7,558 nucleotides of DNA from Bacteroidales bacterium (GCA_027083655.1 JALWNS010000062.1:1-7558); one strand, 5' to 3'. Shown: positions 1-7,199, numbered from the stretch's first letter. Translations and numbers: made by a program. Notes: generated by a model not told the origin, from the sequence alone.

Positions 1-222
1 GGTTACATCCGCCTCAGGTTAAAAGTGCGTTACCGTTATCAAACTGTAGAATTCAAAATTAACAATGATTATGTCTTATCCCGTTGCTCGTGTGACGACG
101 ATGTGCCTGGCATTTGCAAACACCAAATAGCAGGCATCCACCTGCTTAACAATCTAGACAGGCAATTTTTTGCTATTCTTGCATCAGACAATGCCACAGA
201 GCTAAAAGGACTTTTTGTTTAA
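1..222 (+). CDS. SWIM zinc-finger protein, C-terminal fragment (5' end outside window)
   Basis: The reading frame is open from the first base of the window and ends at TAA 220-222, so this is the last 73 residues of a longer protein. The GTG at position 25 is not a credible start because the frame continues upstream of it. Residues C29-S-C31 followed by C39-K-H41 give the CxC...CxH signature of the SWIM zinc finger. In this family the finger binds zinc and is thought to mediate DNA or protein contacts; in bacteria it often occurs in proteins linked to SNF2-type helicases. Only about 32 residues follow the finger, so it sits at the very C-terminus here. The function of the rest of the protein cannot be judged. 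The next gene starts 12 bases downstream on the same strand, which suggests co-transcription with the exonuclease. The SWIM call is fairly firm; the role is unknown. Confidence 0.75.
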   Translation, partial: GYIRLRLKVRYRYQTVEFKINNDYVLSRCSCDDDVPGICKHQIAGIHLLNNLDRQFFAILASDNATELKGLFV

Positions 223-234
223 AACAGCATAACT

Positions 235-960
235 ATGAACTTTAAAGACATACCGTTAAACAAAATACTTTTCCTGGACATTGAGACAGTACCAGCATAC
301 CCTTCGTATGACCAGATGCCAGAAGAGTGGCGCCAGCTTTGGGACAAAAAAGCAAGCTACATCAACCGCGATGATTTACCAGACGAAGAGTTTTACCACC
401 AGGCAGGTATATATGCCGAATTTGGTAAAGTCGTAGTAATATCTATGGCTTTCATAACATCAGACCGGCAAATGCGGGTAAAAACATACTACGGAGACGA
501 CGAAAAATGTATCCTGGAAAATTTCAGGCAATTATTAGACAATTACTTTTCAAAGCCTGGCACGTATCTGTGTGCACACAATGGTAAAGAGTTTGACTTT
601 CCCTACCTGGCACGCCGTATGTTGGTTAATAATATCCCTTTGCCAGCCATTCTCGACAATCATGGACGAAAGCCATGGGAAACACGCTTCCTTGACACAA
701 TGGAGCTATGGAAATTCGGTGATTACAAACACTTTACATCCCTCGAACTTCTAGCCAAACTCTTTGACCTGCCAAGCCCAAAGACAGAAACCACGGGCAA
801 AGATGTATGGAAAATCTACTGGGAAGACCACGACCTCGAGCGCATAGCCGAGTATTGCGAAAAGGATACAATCTCCGTTGCCCAGATATTCCTCAAATTC
901 CGCAGAGAGCCTGTTATCCTGCCAGAAAATATAACTTTCGCCGACCGGCAGAGGTGCTAA
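235..960 (+). CDS. Stand-alone DEDDy 3'-5' exonuclease, PolB-exonuclease-like
   Basis: This 241-residue protein looks like the DnaQ/RNase H-fold exonucleases related to the proofreading domain of family B DNA polymerases, but without a polymerase part. The three exonuclease motifs are visible. Exo I is 'FLDIET' with D15 and E17. Exo II is 'AHNGKEFDFPYLARR' with D121. Exo III is 'YCEKD' with Y207 and D211, the YxxxD arrangement of the DEDDy subgroup. These four acidic residues normally bind two metal ions that cleave 3'-terminal nucleotides. D154 in 'FLDTMELW' is also typical of the family. There is no signal peptide or membrane segment, so it is cytoplasmic. The ATG at 235 has an A-rich leader and no Shine-Dalgarno, as is normal for Bacteroidota. 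It lies 12 bases after the SWIM gene, so a shared role in DNA repair or processing is a reasonable inference. Its substrate (DNA or RNA) cannot be told from the sequence. Confidence 0.85.
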   Translation: MNFKDIPLNKILFLDIETVPAYPSYDQMPEEWRQLWDKKASYINRDDLPDEEFYHQAGIYAEFGKVVVISMAFITSDRQMRVKTYYGDDEKCILENFRQLLDNYFSKPGTYLCAHNGKEFDFPYLARRMLVNNIPLPAILDNHGRKPWETRFLDTMELWKFGDYKHFTSLELLAKLFDLPSPKTETTGKDVWKIYWEDHDLERIAEYCEKDTISVAQIFLKFRREPVILPENITFADRQRC

Positions 961-1043
961 CGAAAAATACAAACAAATCTCGAGGCATTGACTTTCTCTG
1001 TTTGATTTTATAAGTTTTTGGTAATAAAGAAAAAATAAACACA

Positions 1044-1733
1044 ATGATACGTCACAGTATCCTTTTATGGCTAATGATTGCCATATTTACATCTGCCTTT
1101 GCTCAACAACACACCGGAGAAAAATACACGGGCCGCACCTTCACTGGTGAGTTTGATGCCCTCTCTATCTCTGGGACGGGCACACTTTACATTAAGCAAG
1201 GAAAGATGAACCTCCTCTCTTTCCCTCGTCAAAGCAATGTACAATACAACATGGACAACATGGTTGGCCATCTGTACATAAATAACAGCGCAGATAGCAC
1301 ACTCCTGCTCAGCCCATACATTAGTAAAATTTCCCGCCTGGACGTAAAGGGTGGTGTAAAGGTCGTTTTCCTCTCTCCCATTACCCTGCAAAACCCCATG
1401 ATTGAGGCTTTTGATAATGCACAGATACAGGCACAGCTCGTGGGTACAATCATGACAAATATCCGCGGGCATGGACATTCCAGAATTTACCTCACAGGCC
1501 ACGGCAACATTGGTCTGGACATGACGCTTGATGGCTCTGCCTCTGTCAATGCCATGGCCCTGGGCTTGCAGAATCTAAGTGTGGACATGAAAGACAACTC
1601 CACGGCCCGCGTGCAAGTTAGCTCCGGTATTGCCGAAGGCTACATGAGCGGTAATTCTACTCTTTACCTTCAGCTAATCAATGCCATCTCTGACATCAAA
1701 CGCAGCGGCAACGCCAGGGTAGTGGAGAAATAA
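1044..1733 (+). CDS. Exported head-GIN / DUF2807-like beta-solenoid protein
   Basis: This 229-residue protein starts with a clear Sec signal peptide: R3, a hydrophobic core from about residue 5 to 17, and a probable cleavage after 'SAFA' at residue 20. There is no lipobox cysteine. The mature part has repeated short beta strands with 'SGTGTLYI', 'DGSASVNA' and 'SGNSTLYL' turns, and alternates 'G-x-a-x-i' and 'N-x-T-x-x' motifs. This matches the putative auto-transporter adhesin 'head GIN' domain (DUF2807), a right-handed beta-solenoid common in Bacteroidota. The family's biochemical role is not established. It likely acts in the periplasm or at the outer membrane. The gene is 83 bases after the exonuclease stop codon; I see no convincing promoter there, so read-through or a separate promoter are both possible. 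It ends 4 bases from the stop codon of the convergent Gly-rich gene. Confidence 0.7.
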   Translation: MIRHSILLWLMIAIFTSAFAQQHTGEKYTGRTFTGEFDALSISGTGTLYIKQGKMNLLSFPRQSNVQYNMDNMVGHLYINNSADSTLLLSPYISKISRLDVKGGVKVVFLSPITLQNPMIEAFDNAQIQAQLVGTIMTNIRGHGHSRIYLTGHGNIGLDMTLDGSASVNAMALGLQNLSVDMKDNSTARVQVSSGIAEGYMSGNSTLYLQLINAISDIKRSGNARVVEK

Positions 1734-1737
1734 GCTT

Positions 1738-3960
1738 CTAATACTCATAAATTTCCTCAGCCAAGCCATTCTCACCATTATTTCCAGTACTACTACCGCC
1801 TTGACCGCCTGCTCCAATTGTTATTGATGTATTTTGTACAGTCACATTACTATTATACTTGAAAATTCCAATAGAAGGCCCTCCGGCTCCACCGCCGCCT
1901 GCGCCACCATTACCACCGAGGCCTCCACGGCCTCCATTTCCTCCTTCCCCTACTTTACTAGAATTTGCGTATCCTCCATAGCCACCAATGCCACCTAAGC
2001 CTCCATGACCACCTGCTCCACCAGATCCACCGCGGCCTCCATCTTTTGTAATTATTGTGCTATTAATTATCTGTATATTATCGCTACTAACTACAAAAAT
2101 GCCAAAAGAACCTCCGCCTGCTTTACCCCCTGTGCCGGCTTTGCCTCCTTCTCCACCGGCTCCGCCACCGCCGCCTCCTGCTCCGGTACCACCAATTGAT
2201 ATATATTCATATCCACCACCGGCTCCGCCGCCTCCGCCTCCGCTACCATTTCGTCCATCAGTACCGTCATCTCCATCATCACCTACCCAAAGGCCATTTA
2301 TCACAAAACCTCTCGCTTTACCGCCTTGACCATTATTCCCATTGCTACCATTACCTCCATCTGAACCATTACCTCCATCTGAACCAGTACTTCCTGCGGA
2401 TCCCCCATATCCACCGTTACCTCCCAGAATTCCATATCCCCTCTCTCCATATTCTCCATCTGCTTTATAGCGTCCATTACCTCCTCTACCTCCATTAGAA
2501 CCCCACGGACAAATACCTCCACTGCCACCATTAGCCTGGATATCGCCGTCATCTCCAGGTGAACCATCGGAACCAGAAGGGCCATTTCTACCGTCTTGCC
2601 CGTTAATTCCGTTTACACCAACCCCACCCTTACCAGAGACAAAAGTACTATTGCTAATAATCAAATTTGAGCTATTTGTTATAATCATTGCATACACACT
2701 TTTCATTGTATCAGCATCTGGACACTCCACCTTTATCTGGTCAAAATAGGTCATCTGGTAAATACTATCTGCTCTCACACCTAGAACAATATCTCCAATG
2801 TCCATACCTCTAATGATAACAGTATCTGCGTCAGAGCGTTGCCAACCGTTATTAGCGTCATAACCACCGAACAAGGATATTCCACTATGCAGCACAACAA
2901 CCTCATTATATACACCACGCGATATATAAATCTGGTGTAAGCCCAAACTGTCTGCCTTGTGTATAGCTGCATTAATAGTAAGAAGTGGAGCATCTATCGT
3001 TCCATCATTTAAATCATCACCATTTTTACTAACAAACAAGGCTTGAGCAATATCTCCATCTATACCATCACAATTACGATCTATAAAATTGCTATCAGGC
3101 CAATCTACCGCATTGGGATGTATTGTGGAATCCAAATCATTACAATCTCCCATTGCAAGACTATAACCATCCTTGTCTTTATCTGTAGCTGTAGAATCAC
3201 AATTCAGTTCAGAACCACTACAATCCTCATCTATGCCATTGCCGCAAATATCTAAAGCACCTGGGTGGATGTCAGGATCATTATCGTCACAGTCTGTACT
3301 ATCAAGGACTAAATATGGAAAAGGACTGGCATCCTCTGGTATCCATACAGGTGAGTATTTATCACCATAGCCGTCTTTATCTTTATCAATGTAATAAAAT
3401 TGTCCATAGCAATGATACTTTATATATCCTCCATTGGTTAAAAAGATAGTATCATGACTTATTGATAATTGCTGCAACTCATTCGTCGTATCTGCATCTA
3501 CCTCTTCCCGCACGAATTGGTTAGTTGTATCTAATATCGCTTGAACAGTATCAGCGATTCTGGGACGATTTTTTAAGTTATTATAATCTGCACTACGGGA
3601 GCTAAGTGCATACGGTACACTCAAAAGCTCTGAAGTCCCCATGATCTCTCCATTAACCTTAACTTGCAGATAATATACGTCAGAAGAAAAATCAACCTTG
3701 CTAAGATCAGATATAGACCCTATGTTTATCGCTATCAAGCCCTGATCATTTGTCATAACATTATGTGTTTCTTCAAAAACTACAGGACCATTGGGAGAAC
3801 CTTTGAGGAGAGCAATCTCCAATGTTACGGATTTATTAGAAAGAATTTGGCCATTGGCATCTCTTAAAACAGCCTGATATTTAAATTGATAAGGTGCCTG
3901 TGCTATAGCTATGTGTAAGAAAATAAAGAGGTTTAAGAGAAGGATGATAAAACGTTTCAT
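1738..3960 (-). CDS. Large secreted Gly-rich beta-helix protein with MopE-type metal-binding motifs
   Basis: The product has 740 residues. Residues 1-20 form a signal peptide ending 'AIA'. Residues 22-125 are the N-terminal domain common in Bacteroidota secreted proteins ('YQAVLRDANGQIL', then 'LLSVPYALSSRS'), followed by a Thr/Asp-rich linker. Residues 190-254 hold a MopE-type metal-binding motif: 'DKDKDGYGD', then 'DCDDNDPDIHPGA' and 'CGNGIDEDCSG', with C224, C239, C247 and C254. A second, shorter copy covers about 260-302, with C273 and C297. Residues 308-367 resemble DUF1565, the start of a parallel beta-helix ('GDDLNDGTIDAPLLTINAAI', 'GISLFGGYD'). Beta-helix rungs near 423-441, 550-559, 618-638 and 696-715 are separated by glycine-rich blocks. 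The block at 446-473 has Gly-X-Y collagen-like triplets, and 641-664 is eight consecutive Gly-Gly-X triplets. It is most likely an extracellular or surface adhesin-like protein. No T9SS sorting domain is present; the protein stops at 'EEIYEY'. It starts 4 bases after the small T9SS-domain gene, so the two are probably translationally coupled. Confidence 0.85.
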   Translation of the reverse strand: MKRFIILLLNLFIFLHIAIAQAPYQFKYQAVLRDANGQILSNKSVTLEIALLKGSPNGPVVFEETHNVMTNDQGLIAINIGSISDLSKVDFSSDVYYLQVKVNGEIMGTSELLSVPYALSSRSADYNNLKNRPRIADTVQAILDTTNQFVREEVDADTTNELQQLSISHDTIFLTNGGYIKYHCYGQFYYIDKDKDGYGDKYSPVWIPEDASPFPYLVLDSTDCDDNDPDIHPGALDICGNGIDEDCSGSELNCDSTATDKDKDGYSLAMGDCNDLDSTIHPNAVDWPDSNFIDRNCDGIDGDIAQALFVSKNGDDLNDGTIDAPLLTINAAIHKADSLGLHQIYISRGVYNEVVVLHSGISLFGGYDANNGWQRSDADTVIIRGMDIGDIVLGVRADSIYQMTYFDQIKVECPDADTMKSVYAMIITNSSNLIISNSTFVSGKGGVGVNGINGQDGRNGPSGSDGSPGDDGDIQANGGSGGICPWGSNGGRGGNGRYKADGEYGERGYGILGGNGGYGGSAGSTGSDGGNGSDGGNGSNGNNGQGGKARGFVINGLWVGDDGDDGTDGRNGSGGGGGGAGGGYEYISIGGTGAGGGGGGAGGEGGKAGTGGKAGGGSFGIFVVSSDNIQIINSTIITKDGGRGGSGGAGGHGGLGGIGGYGGYANSSKVGEGGNGGRGGLGGNGGAGGGGAGGPSIGIFKYNSNVTVQNTSITIGAGGQGGSSTGNNGENGLAEEIYEY
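2348..2383 (-). repeat. 18-bp perfect tandem duplication inside the Gly-rich coding region
   Basis: Bases 2348-2365 and 2366-2383 are identical 18-mers (ccattacctccatctgaa). They are in frame and encode the repeated hexapeptide in 'GSDGGNGSDGGNG' at about residues 526-538 of the Gly-rich protein. The unit is a multiple of three, so gain or loss by replication slippage would change repeat number without a frameshift. Confidence 0.9.
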
Positions 3961-3964
3961 TTTT

Positions 3965-4420
3965 CTATATTTTTATAAGCTTAGAAATATAAACAATAGT
4001 CTTTTGTTTCATTATTCGTAGGATATAAACACCTGAAGGCAAGTGTGAAAGGTCTATCGTCTCCTCATTACCAGATATTTGTCTTATATACATAGTTTTA
4101 CCTGACAATGACAAAATATTTAGAGTATAACCTTTTGTTGAATTATCAAAAAAAACATGAACTTCGCTGGAAAAAGGATTTGGGTAAACCAAAACTGTCA
4201 AAAGTGAATCCAAAGCACGGGAATTATAAACCTGGTGAAAACCTTGGGTTAAAACATAATTCTCAGAAGAAAAGGTCTCAATCATTATTTCCCCTACAGA
4301 GCATTCTATCTGCAAACTAGACCCGGAAAAGTAGGCTCCGGAAGAAGATATAAGTTCCTGTTGGGCAGATAACCTAGACAAAGGAAAAAGAAAGATGAAT
4401 ATGTAAAAAAAATATTTCAT
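3965..4420 (-). CDS. Minimal T9SS type A sorting-domain protein
   Basis: I use the ATG at 4420-4418, giving 151 residues. A TTG one codon further upstream (4423) would add a residue but is an unlikely start. Residues 1-19 are a signal peptide ending 'RLSA', with cleavage before 'QQE'. Residues about 22-65 form a short segment ('SSSGAYFSGSSLQIECSVGEIMIETFS' in two halves, then 'LTQGFHQVYN') of a type seen repeatedly in small Bacteroidota secreted proteins. Residues about 76-151 are a type IX secretion C-terminal sorting domain: 'VYPNPFSSEVHV', 'LSLSGKTMY', 'DLSHLPSGVYILRI' and a basic end 'KLIKI'. Such domains direct passage through the outer membrane and usually lead to removal of the domain and attachment or release of the cargo. 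Here the would-be cargo is only about 50 residues. It precedes the Gly-rich protein by 4 bases and is likely the first gene of that operon. What the short cargo does is unknown. Confidence 0.85.
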   Translation of the reverse strand: MKYFFYIFIFLFPLSRLSAQQELISSSGAYFSGSSLQIECSVGEIMIETFSSENYVLTQGFHQVYNSRALDSLLTVLVYPNPFSSEVHVFFDNSTKGYTLNILSLSGKTMYIRQISGNEETIDLSHLPSGVYILRIMKQKTIVYISKLIKI

Positions 4421-4519
4421 CAAGCTAAAGTCAAGTATACTAGCTAATTAAATTTACAATTTTTATTAAACAATGCAAATATTTTTTTGATTTTCTTTTG
4501 ATACCTTTCTGGTGTCAAA

Positions 4520-4535
4520 ATTGATTTAAATCAAT
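4520..4535. promoter_or_regulatory. Perfect 16-bp palindrome matching an FNR/CRP-family operator
   Basis: The 16 bases ATTGATTTAAATCAAT are fully self-complementary. The core TTGAT-TTAA-ATCAA (4521-4534) is an exact match to the FNR consensus TTGAT-N4-ATCAA. Its centre lies about 107 bases upstream of the ATG of the small T9SS gene and just beyond the nrdJ terminator, so it would serve the - strand T9SS/Gly-rich pair. The sequence match is direct; use by an FNR-like regulator is inference. Confidence 0.5.
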
Positions 4536-4559
4536 AAAAAAGGCGGCCTGCGGCCGCCT
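4536..4559 (-). terminator. Intrinsic terminator of nrdJ
   Basis: Bases 4541-4559 form a perfect 8-bp GC-rich stem (AGGCGGCC / GGCCGCCT) with a 3-base loop. Read on the - strand, the stem runs directly into a T-tract (4540-4536, extended by the last stem base). It begins 34 bases after the nrdJ stop codon, so it should end nrdJ transcripts before the T9SS operon. The other strand has no T-tract, so it is not bidirectional. Confidence 0.92.
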
Positions 4560-4593
4560 GCTATAGAGGGGAAGCTATGCTATGGAGACGTTT

Positions 4594-7191
4594 TTACCCA
4601 CATTTGGAATAACCACAGCTCATACACACCAGACAGCCTTCCTGGTAAACCAAATCATCCGATCCACAATTAGGACAAGTAGCATGATGGCGGGGACGGG
4701 TGCCATCTGGTATATAACGCTTCAATGCCCTGGCCACTCCCTGTTTCCACGAGTTAATGCTATCATTATCCAGATGCAACGACTCTACAAGGTGTATCAC
4801 ATCTGGTATTGGCATACCATGGCGTAGTACACCTGAGATTAGCTTAGCATAATTCCAGAAAATAGGGTTGAACTTATACGACAGACCTTCTATTGTTACC
4901 TTAAAACCTGCCTTGTTAATATACTGGAAATCATAACGCTTATTTCCTTCCTTATCACGTACTTTTATTATATATCCTTTCTGTACATGCTTTGGTATAG
5001 GCAAATAATCTGGCTCATCAATACCAGTGAAAATCTCATAAGGACGGCCGTTATATAGACCTATAAATGCAATCCAATGCTCTTCGCCGTTCATGAACCT
5101 GACAACATCAGCCTCCAGTACTGCAGGACGCTTGAGTGGGTGTGGCCCTTCGTTTTCTTGTTCTTGCTTTTGTTCTTCCTTTTTTTCTTTCTTGTTGGAA
5201 ACTAACACACCCTGGCGGGATCCTTCGCGGTATATAGTTAGCCCTTTACATCCTTCTTGCCATGCTGTAACGTATAACTTATCCACCAATTCTTCACTAA
5301 CATCTTCTGGCATATTAATAGTAACGCTTATTGAATGGTCAACCCACTTCTGGATACGTCCCTGCATACGCACCTTGTTAACCCAGTCCACATCTGCCGA
5401 AGTTGCTTTGTAATAAGGAGACTTTTTGACTATTTCCTCGATTTCTTCATCATTCATATGCTTGACTTTCTCCACATCATAACCATTAACCTCCATCCAT
5501 GTAAGAAACTTGTGATGAAAGACATTATACTCCTCCCAGGCATCACCGTTCTCATCAACGAAACTGATCTTCACATCCGGGTCATTAGGGTTAACCTTGC
5601 GGCGACGCTTATACACAGGCAGGAATACCGGTTCTATGCCTGATGTTGTCTGTGTAAGAATACTTGTCGAACCTGTAGGTGCGATAGTCAAAAGCGATAT
5701 ATTACGGCGGCCATGACGGACCATATCTTCATAAAGCTCAGGATCTGCCTCTTTGAGACGTTTGATATATGGATTATCTTTCTCACGTTCGGGATCAAAA
5801 ATCGGAAAAGCTCCTCGCTCCTTGGCCAACTCCACAGAGCCACGATAAGCAGCCAATGCCACACTCTTGTGAACAAGCTCGGAGAATTCAATAGCTTCCT
5901 GGCTACCATAACGCAGACCTAAAGCTGCTAACATATCGCCCTCGGCTGTAATACCAATACCTGTACGGCGGCCTTGCACTGCTTTTTCGCGTATCTTTTC
6001 CCACAAACGGCGCTCAACTTGTTTTATATCCTCAGGCTCAGGGTCTGAATCTATCTTGGCCAATATTGCATCAATCTTTTCTATCTCCAGGTCAACAATA
6101 TCATCCATTATACGCTGTGCATAAATGACATGCTCCCGCAAACGGTCAAAATTAAACTTTGCTTCCTTTGTGAACGGATTATCCACATAGCTATAGAGGT
6201 TAATTGCCAGCAGACGGCAGCTATCATAAGGGCACAGAGGTATCTCGCCACAAGGGTTTGTTGCAACTGTACGAAAACCAAGATCAGCATAACAATCTGC
6301 TACTGATTCGCGGATAATAGTATCCCAGAAAAGAACGCCTGGCTCTGCACTAGCCCAGGCATTATGTATAATTTTCTTCCACAGGTCACGGGCCCTTATT
6401 TTCTTGGTAAAAATAGGGTTTGTACTATCAATAGGATATTGTTGGACATAGTCTTTGTCCTCAATAACTGCACGCATAAATTCATCATCTATCTTCACAG
6501 AAACGTTAGCACCAGTTATCTTACCCGGGGTCATTTTTGCGTCAATAAAGTCCCCGGCATCTGGATGCTTTATTGATATCGTAAGCATCAAAGCTCCACG
6601 ACGGCCATCCTGGGCTACTTCACGTGTAGAATTGGAATAACGCTCCATAAAAGGCACCACTCCTGTAGAAGTCAAAGCACTATTCATCACAGGAGCACCC
6701 TTTGGACGTATGTGCGACAGATCATGCCCCACACCACCACGGCGCTTCATCAGCTGGACTTGCTCCTCGTCTGTGCGTAGAATGCCGCCATAGGAATCTG
6801 CATTGTTTCCAATGACAAAGCAATTAGACAGGGAAACTATCTGGAAATTATTACCTATTCCTGCCATAGGACTACCCTGTGGCACTATATAGCGGAAGTC
6901 TTTGAGCAGTTCATAAACCTGCTCTTCACTCATGGGATTTGGGTATTTCTTTTCTATACGAGCTATCTCACGGGCTATTCGCCAGTGCATATCATCAGGC
7001 GACTGCTCATAAATATTTCCAAAAGAGTCTTTTAATGCATATTTGGTTACCCACACACGGGCGGCCAATTCATCCCCTTTAAAATATTCTAAGGCTTTTT
7101 TAAAAGCTTGCTCGTATGAAAATATTTTTGGGTTTTTATTGTTTTCCCTGGCAGGTTTGTTAAGCTTTACTTGGCTAACTTTCAATTCCAT
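4594..7191 (-). CDS. nrdJ: Class II (adenosylcobalamin-dependent) ribonucleotide reductase
   Basis: This 865-residue cytoplasmic enzyme reduces ribonucleotides to deoxyribonucleotides using a radical made from adenosylcobalamin, so it needs no oxygen and no separate radical-generating subunit. The finger-loop motif 'NPCGEIPL' provides N312, C314 (thiyl radical) and E316. C124 in 'LSNCFV' and C325, 11 residues after C314, fit the substrate-reducing cysteine pair known from class II enzymes. 'APTGSTS' at 504-510 is the conserved phosphate-binding loop. There is no N-terminal ATP-cone. A charged Lys/Glu/Gln linker at about 667-682 leads to a TSCPD-like C-terminal domain (about 688-828). The end carries six cysteines (C839, C842, C853, C856, C859, C864, ending 'GYSKCG'); some likely bind zinc and others likely act as the swinging redox pair. 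It is full length and intact, with no intein. The ATG at 7191 is supported by a Shine-Dalgarno-like AAAAGGA. Confidence 0.96.
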   Translation of the reverse strand: MELKVSQVKLNKPARENNKNPKIFSYEQAFKKALEYFKGDELAARVWVTKYALKDSFGNIYEQSPDDMHWRIAREIARIEKKYPNPMSEEQVYELLKDFRYIVPQGSPMAGIGNNFQIVSLSNCFVIGNNADSYGGILRTDEEQVQLMKRRGGVGHDLSHIRPKGAPVMNSALTSTGVVPFMERYSNSTREVAQDGRRGALMLTISIKHPDAGDFIDAKMTPGKITGANVSVKIDDEFMRAVIEDKDYVQQYPIDSTNPIFTKKIRARDLWKKIIHNAWASAEPGVLFWDTIIRESVADCYADLGFRTVATNPCGEIPLCPYDSCRLLAINLYSYVDNPFTKEAKFNFDRLREHVIYAQRIMDDIVDLEIEKIDAILAKIDSDPEPEDIKQVERRLWEKIREKAVQGRRTGIGITAEGDMLAALGLRYGSQEAIEFSELVHKSVALAAYRGSVELAKERGAFPIFDPEREKDNPYIKRLKEADPELYEDMVRHGRRNISLLTIAPTGSTSILTQTTSGIEPVFLPVYKRRRKVNPNDPDVKISFVDENGDAWEEYNVFHHKFLTWMEVNGYDVEKVKHMNDEEIEEIVKKSPYYKATSADVDWVNKVRMQGRIQKWVDHSISVTINMPEDVSEELVDKLYVTAWQEGCKGLTIYREGSRQGVLVSNKKEKKEEQKQEQENEGPHPLKRPAVLEADVVRFMNGEEHWIAFIGLYNGRPYEIFTGIDEPDYLPIPKHVQKGYIIKVRDKEGNKRYDFQYINKAGFKVTIEGLSYKFNPIFWNYAKLISGVLRHGMPIPDVIHLVESLHLDNDSINSWKQGVARALKRYIPDGTRPRHHATCPNCGSDDLVYQEGCLVCMSCGYSKCG

Positions 7192-7199
7192 GGCGACAT

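Noticed and set aside
25..222. A complete 65-residue SWIM protein starting at GTG 25
   Set aside because: The same frame is open to base 1 and the upstream residues fit a continuing protein, so it is a fragment of a longer gene.
997..1004. TCTGTTTG as a -7 promoter element before the DUF2807-like gene
   Set aside because: It differs from TAnnTTTG at one position and has no TTTG-type -33 element at the right distance.
1071..1502. 143-codon open frame antisense to the DUF2807-like gene
   Set aside because: The + strand frame has a signal peptide and family-like repeats. The antisense product has no recognisable motif and is best explained as a shadow.
2005..2498. Pro- and His-rich open frames on the + strand opposite the Gly-rich gene
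   Set aside because: They are mirror images of Gly codons (GGN read as NCC) and of a low-complexity region. They have no start context, homology or independent coding signal.
1786..2640. CRISPR-like or non-coding tandem array suggested by the repetitive CCACC/CCTCC pattern
   Set aside because: The periodicity is that of Gly codons in an intact 740-codon frame, with no uniform repeat-spacer structure.
4421..4423. TTG as the start of the small T9SS protein
   Set aside because: An ATG follows immediately at 4420 and gives a normal 'MKYFFYIF' signal peptide. A TTG start has no ribosome-binding support.
3965..4423. The small T9SS gene as a frameshifted end of the Gly-rich gene
   Set aside because: It lies upstream of the Gly-rich gene on the same strand and has its own signal peptide, so it cannot be that gene's displaced C-terminus by a frameshift.
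4476..4483. AATATTTG (- strand) as a -7 element for the T9SS operon
   Set aside because: One mismatch to TAnnTTTG, but no -33 element at 17-23 bases. It would place the palindrome near -58, which is tempting but unsupported.
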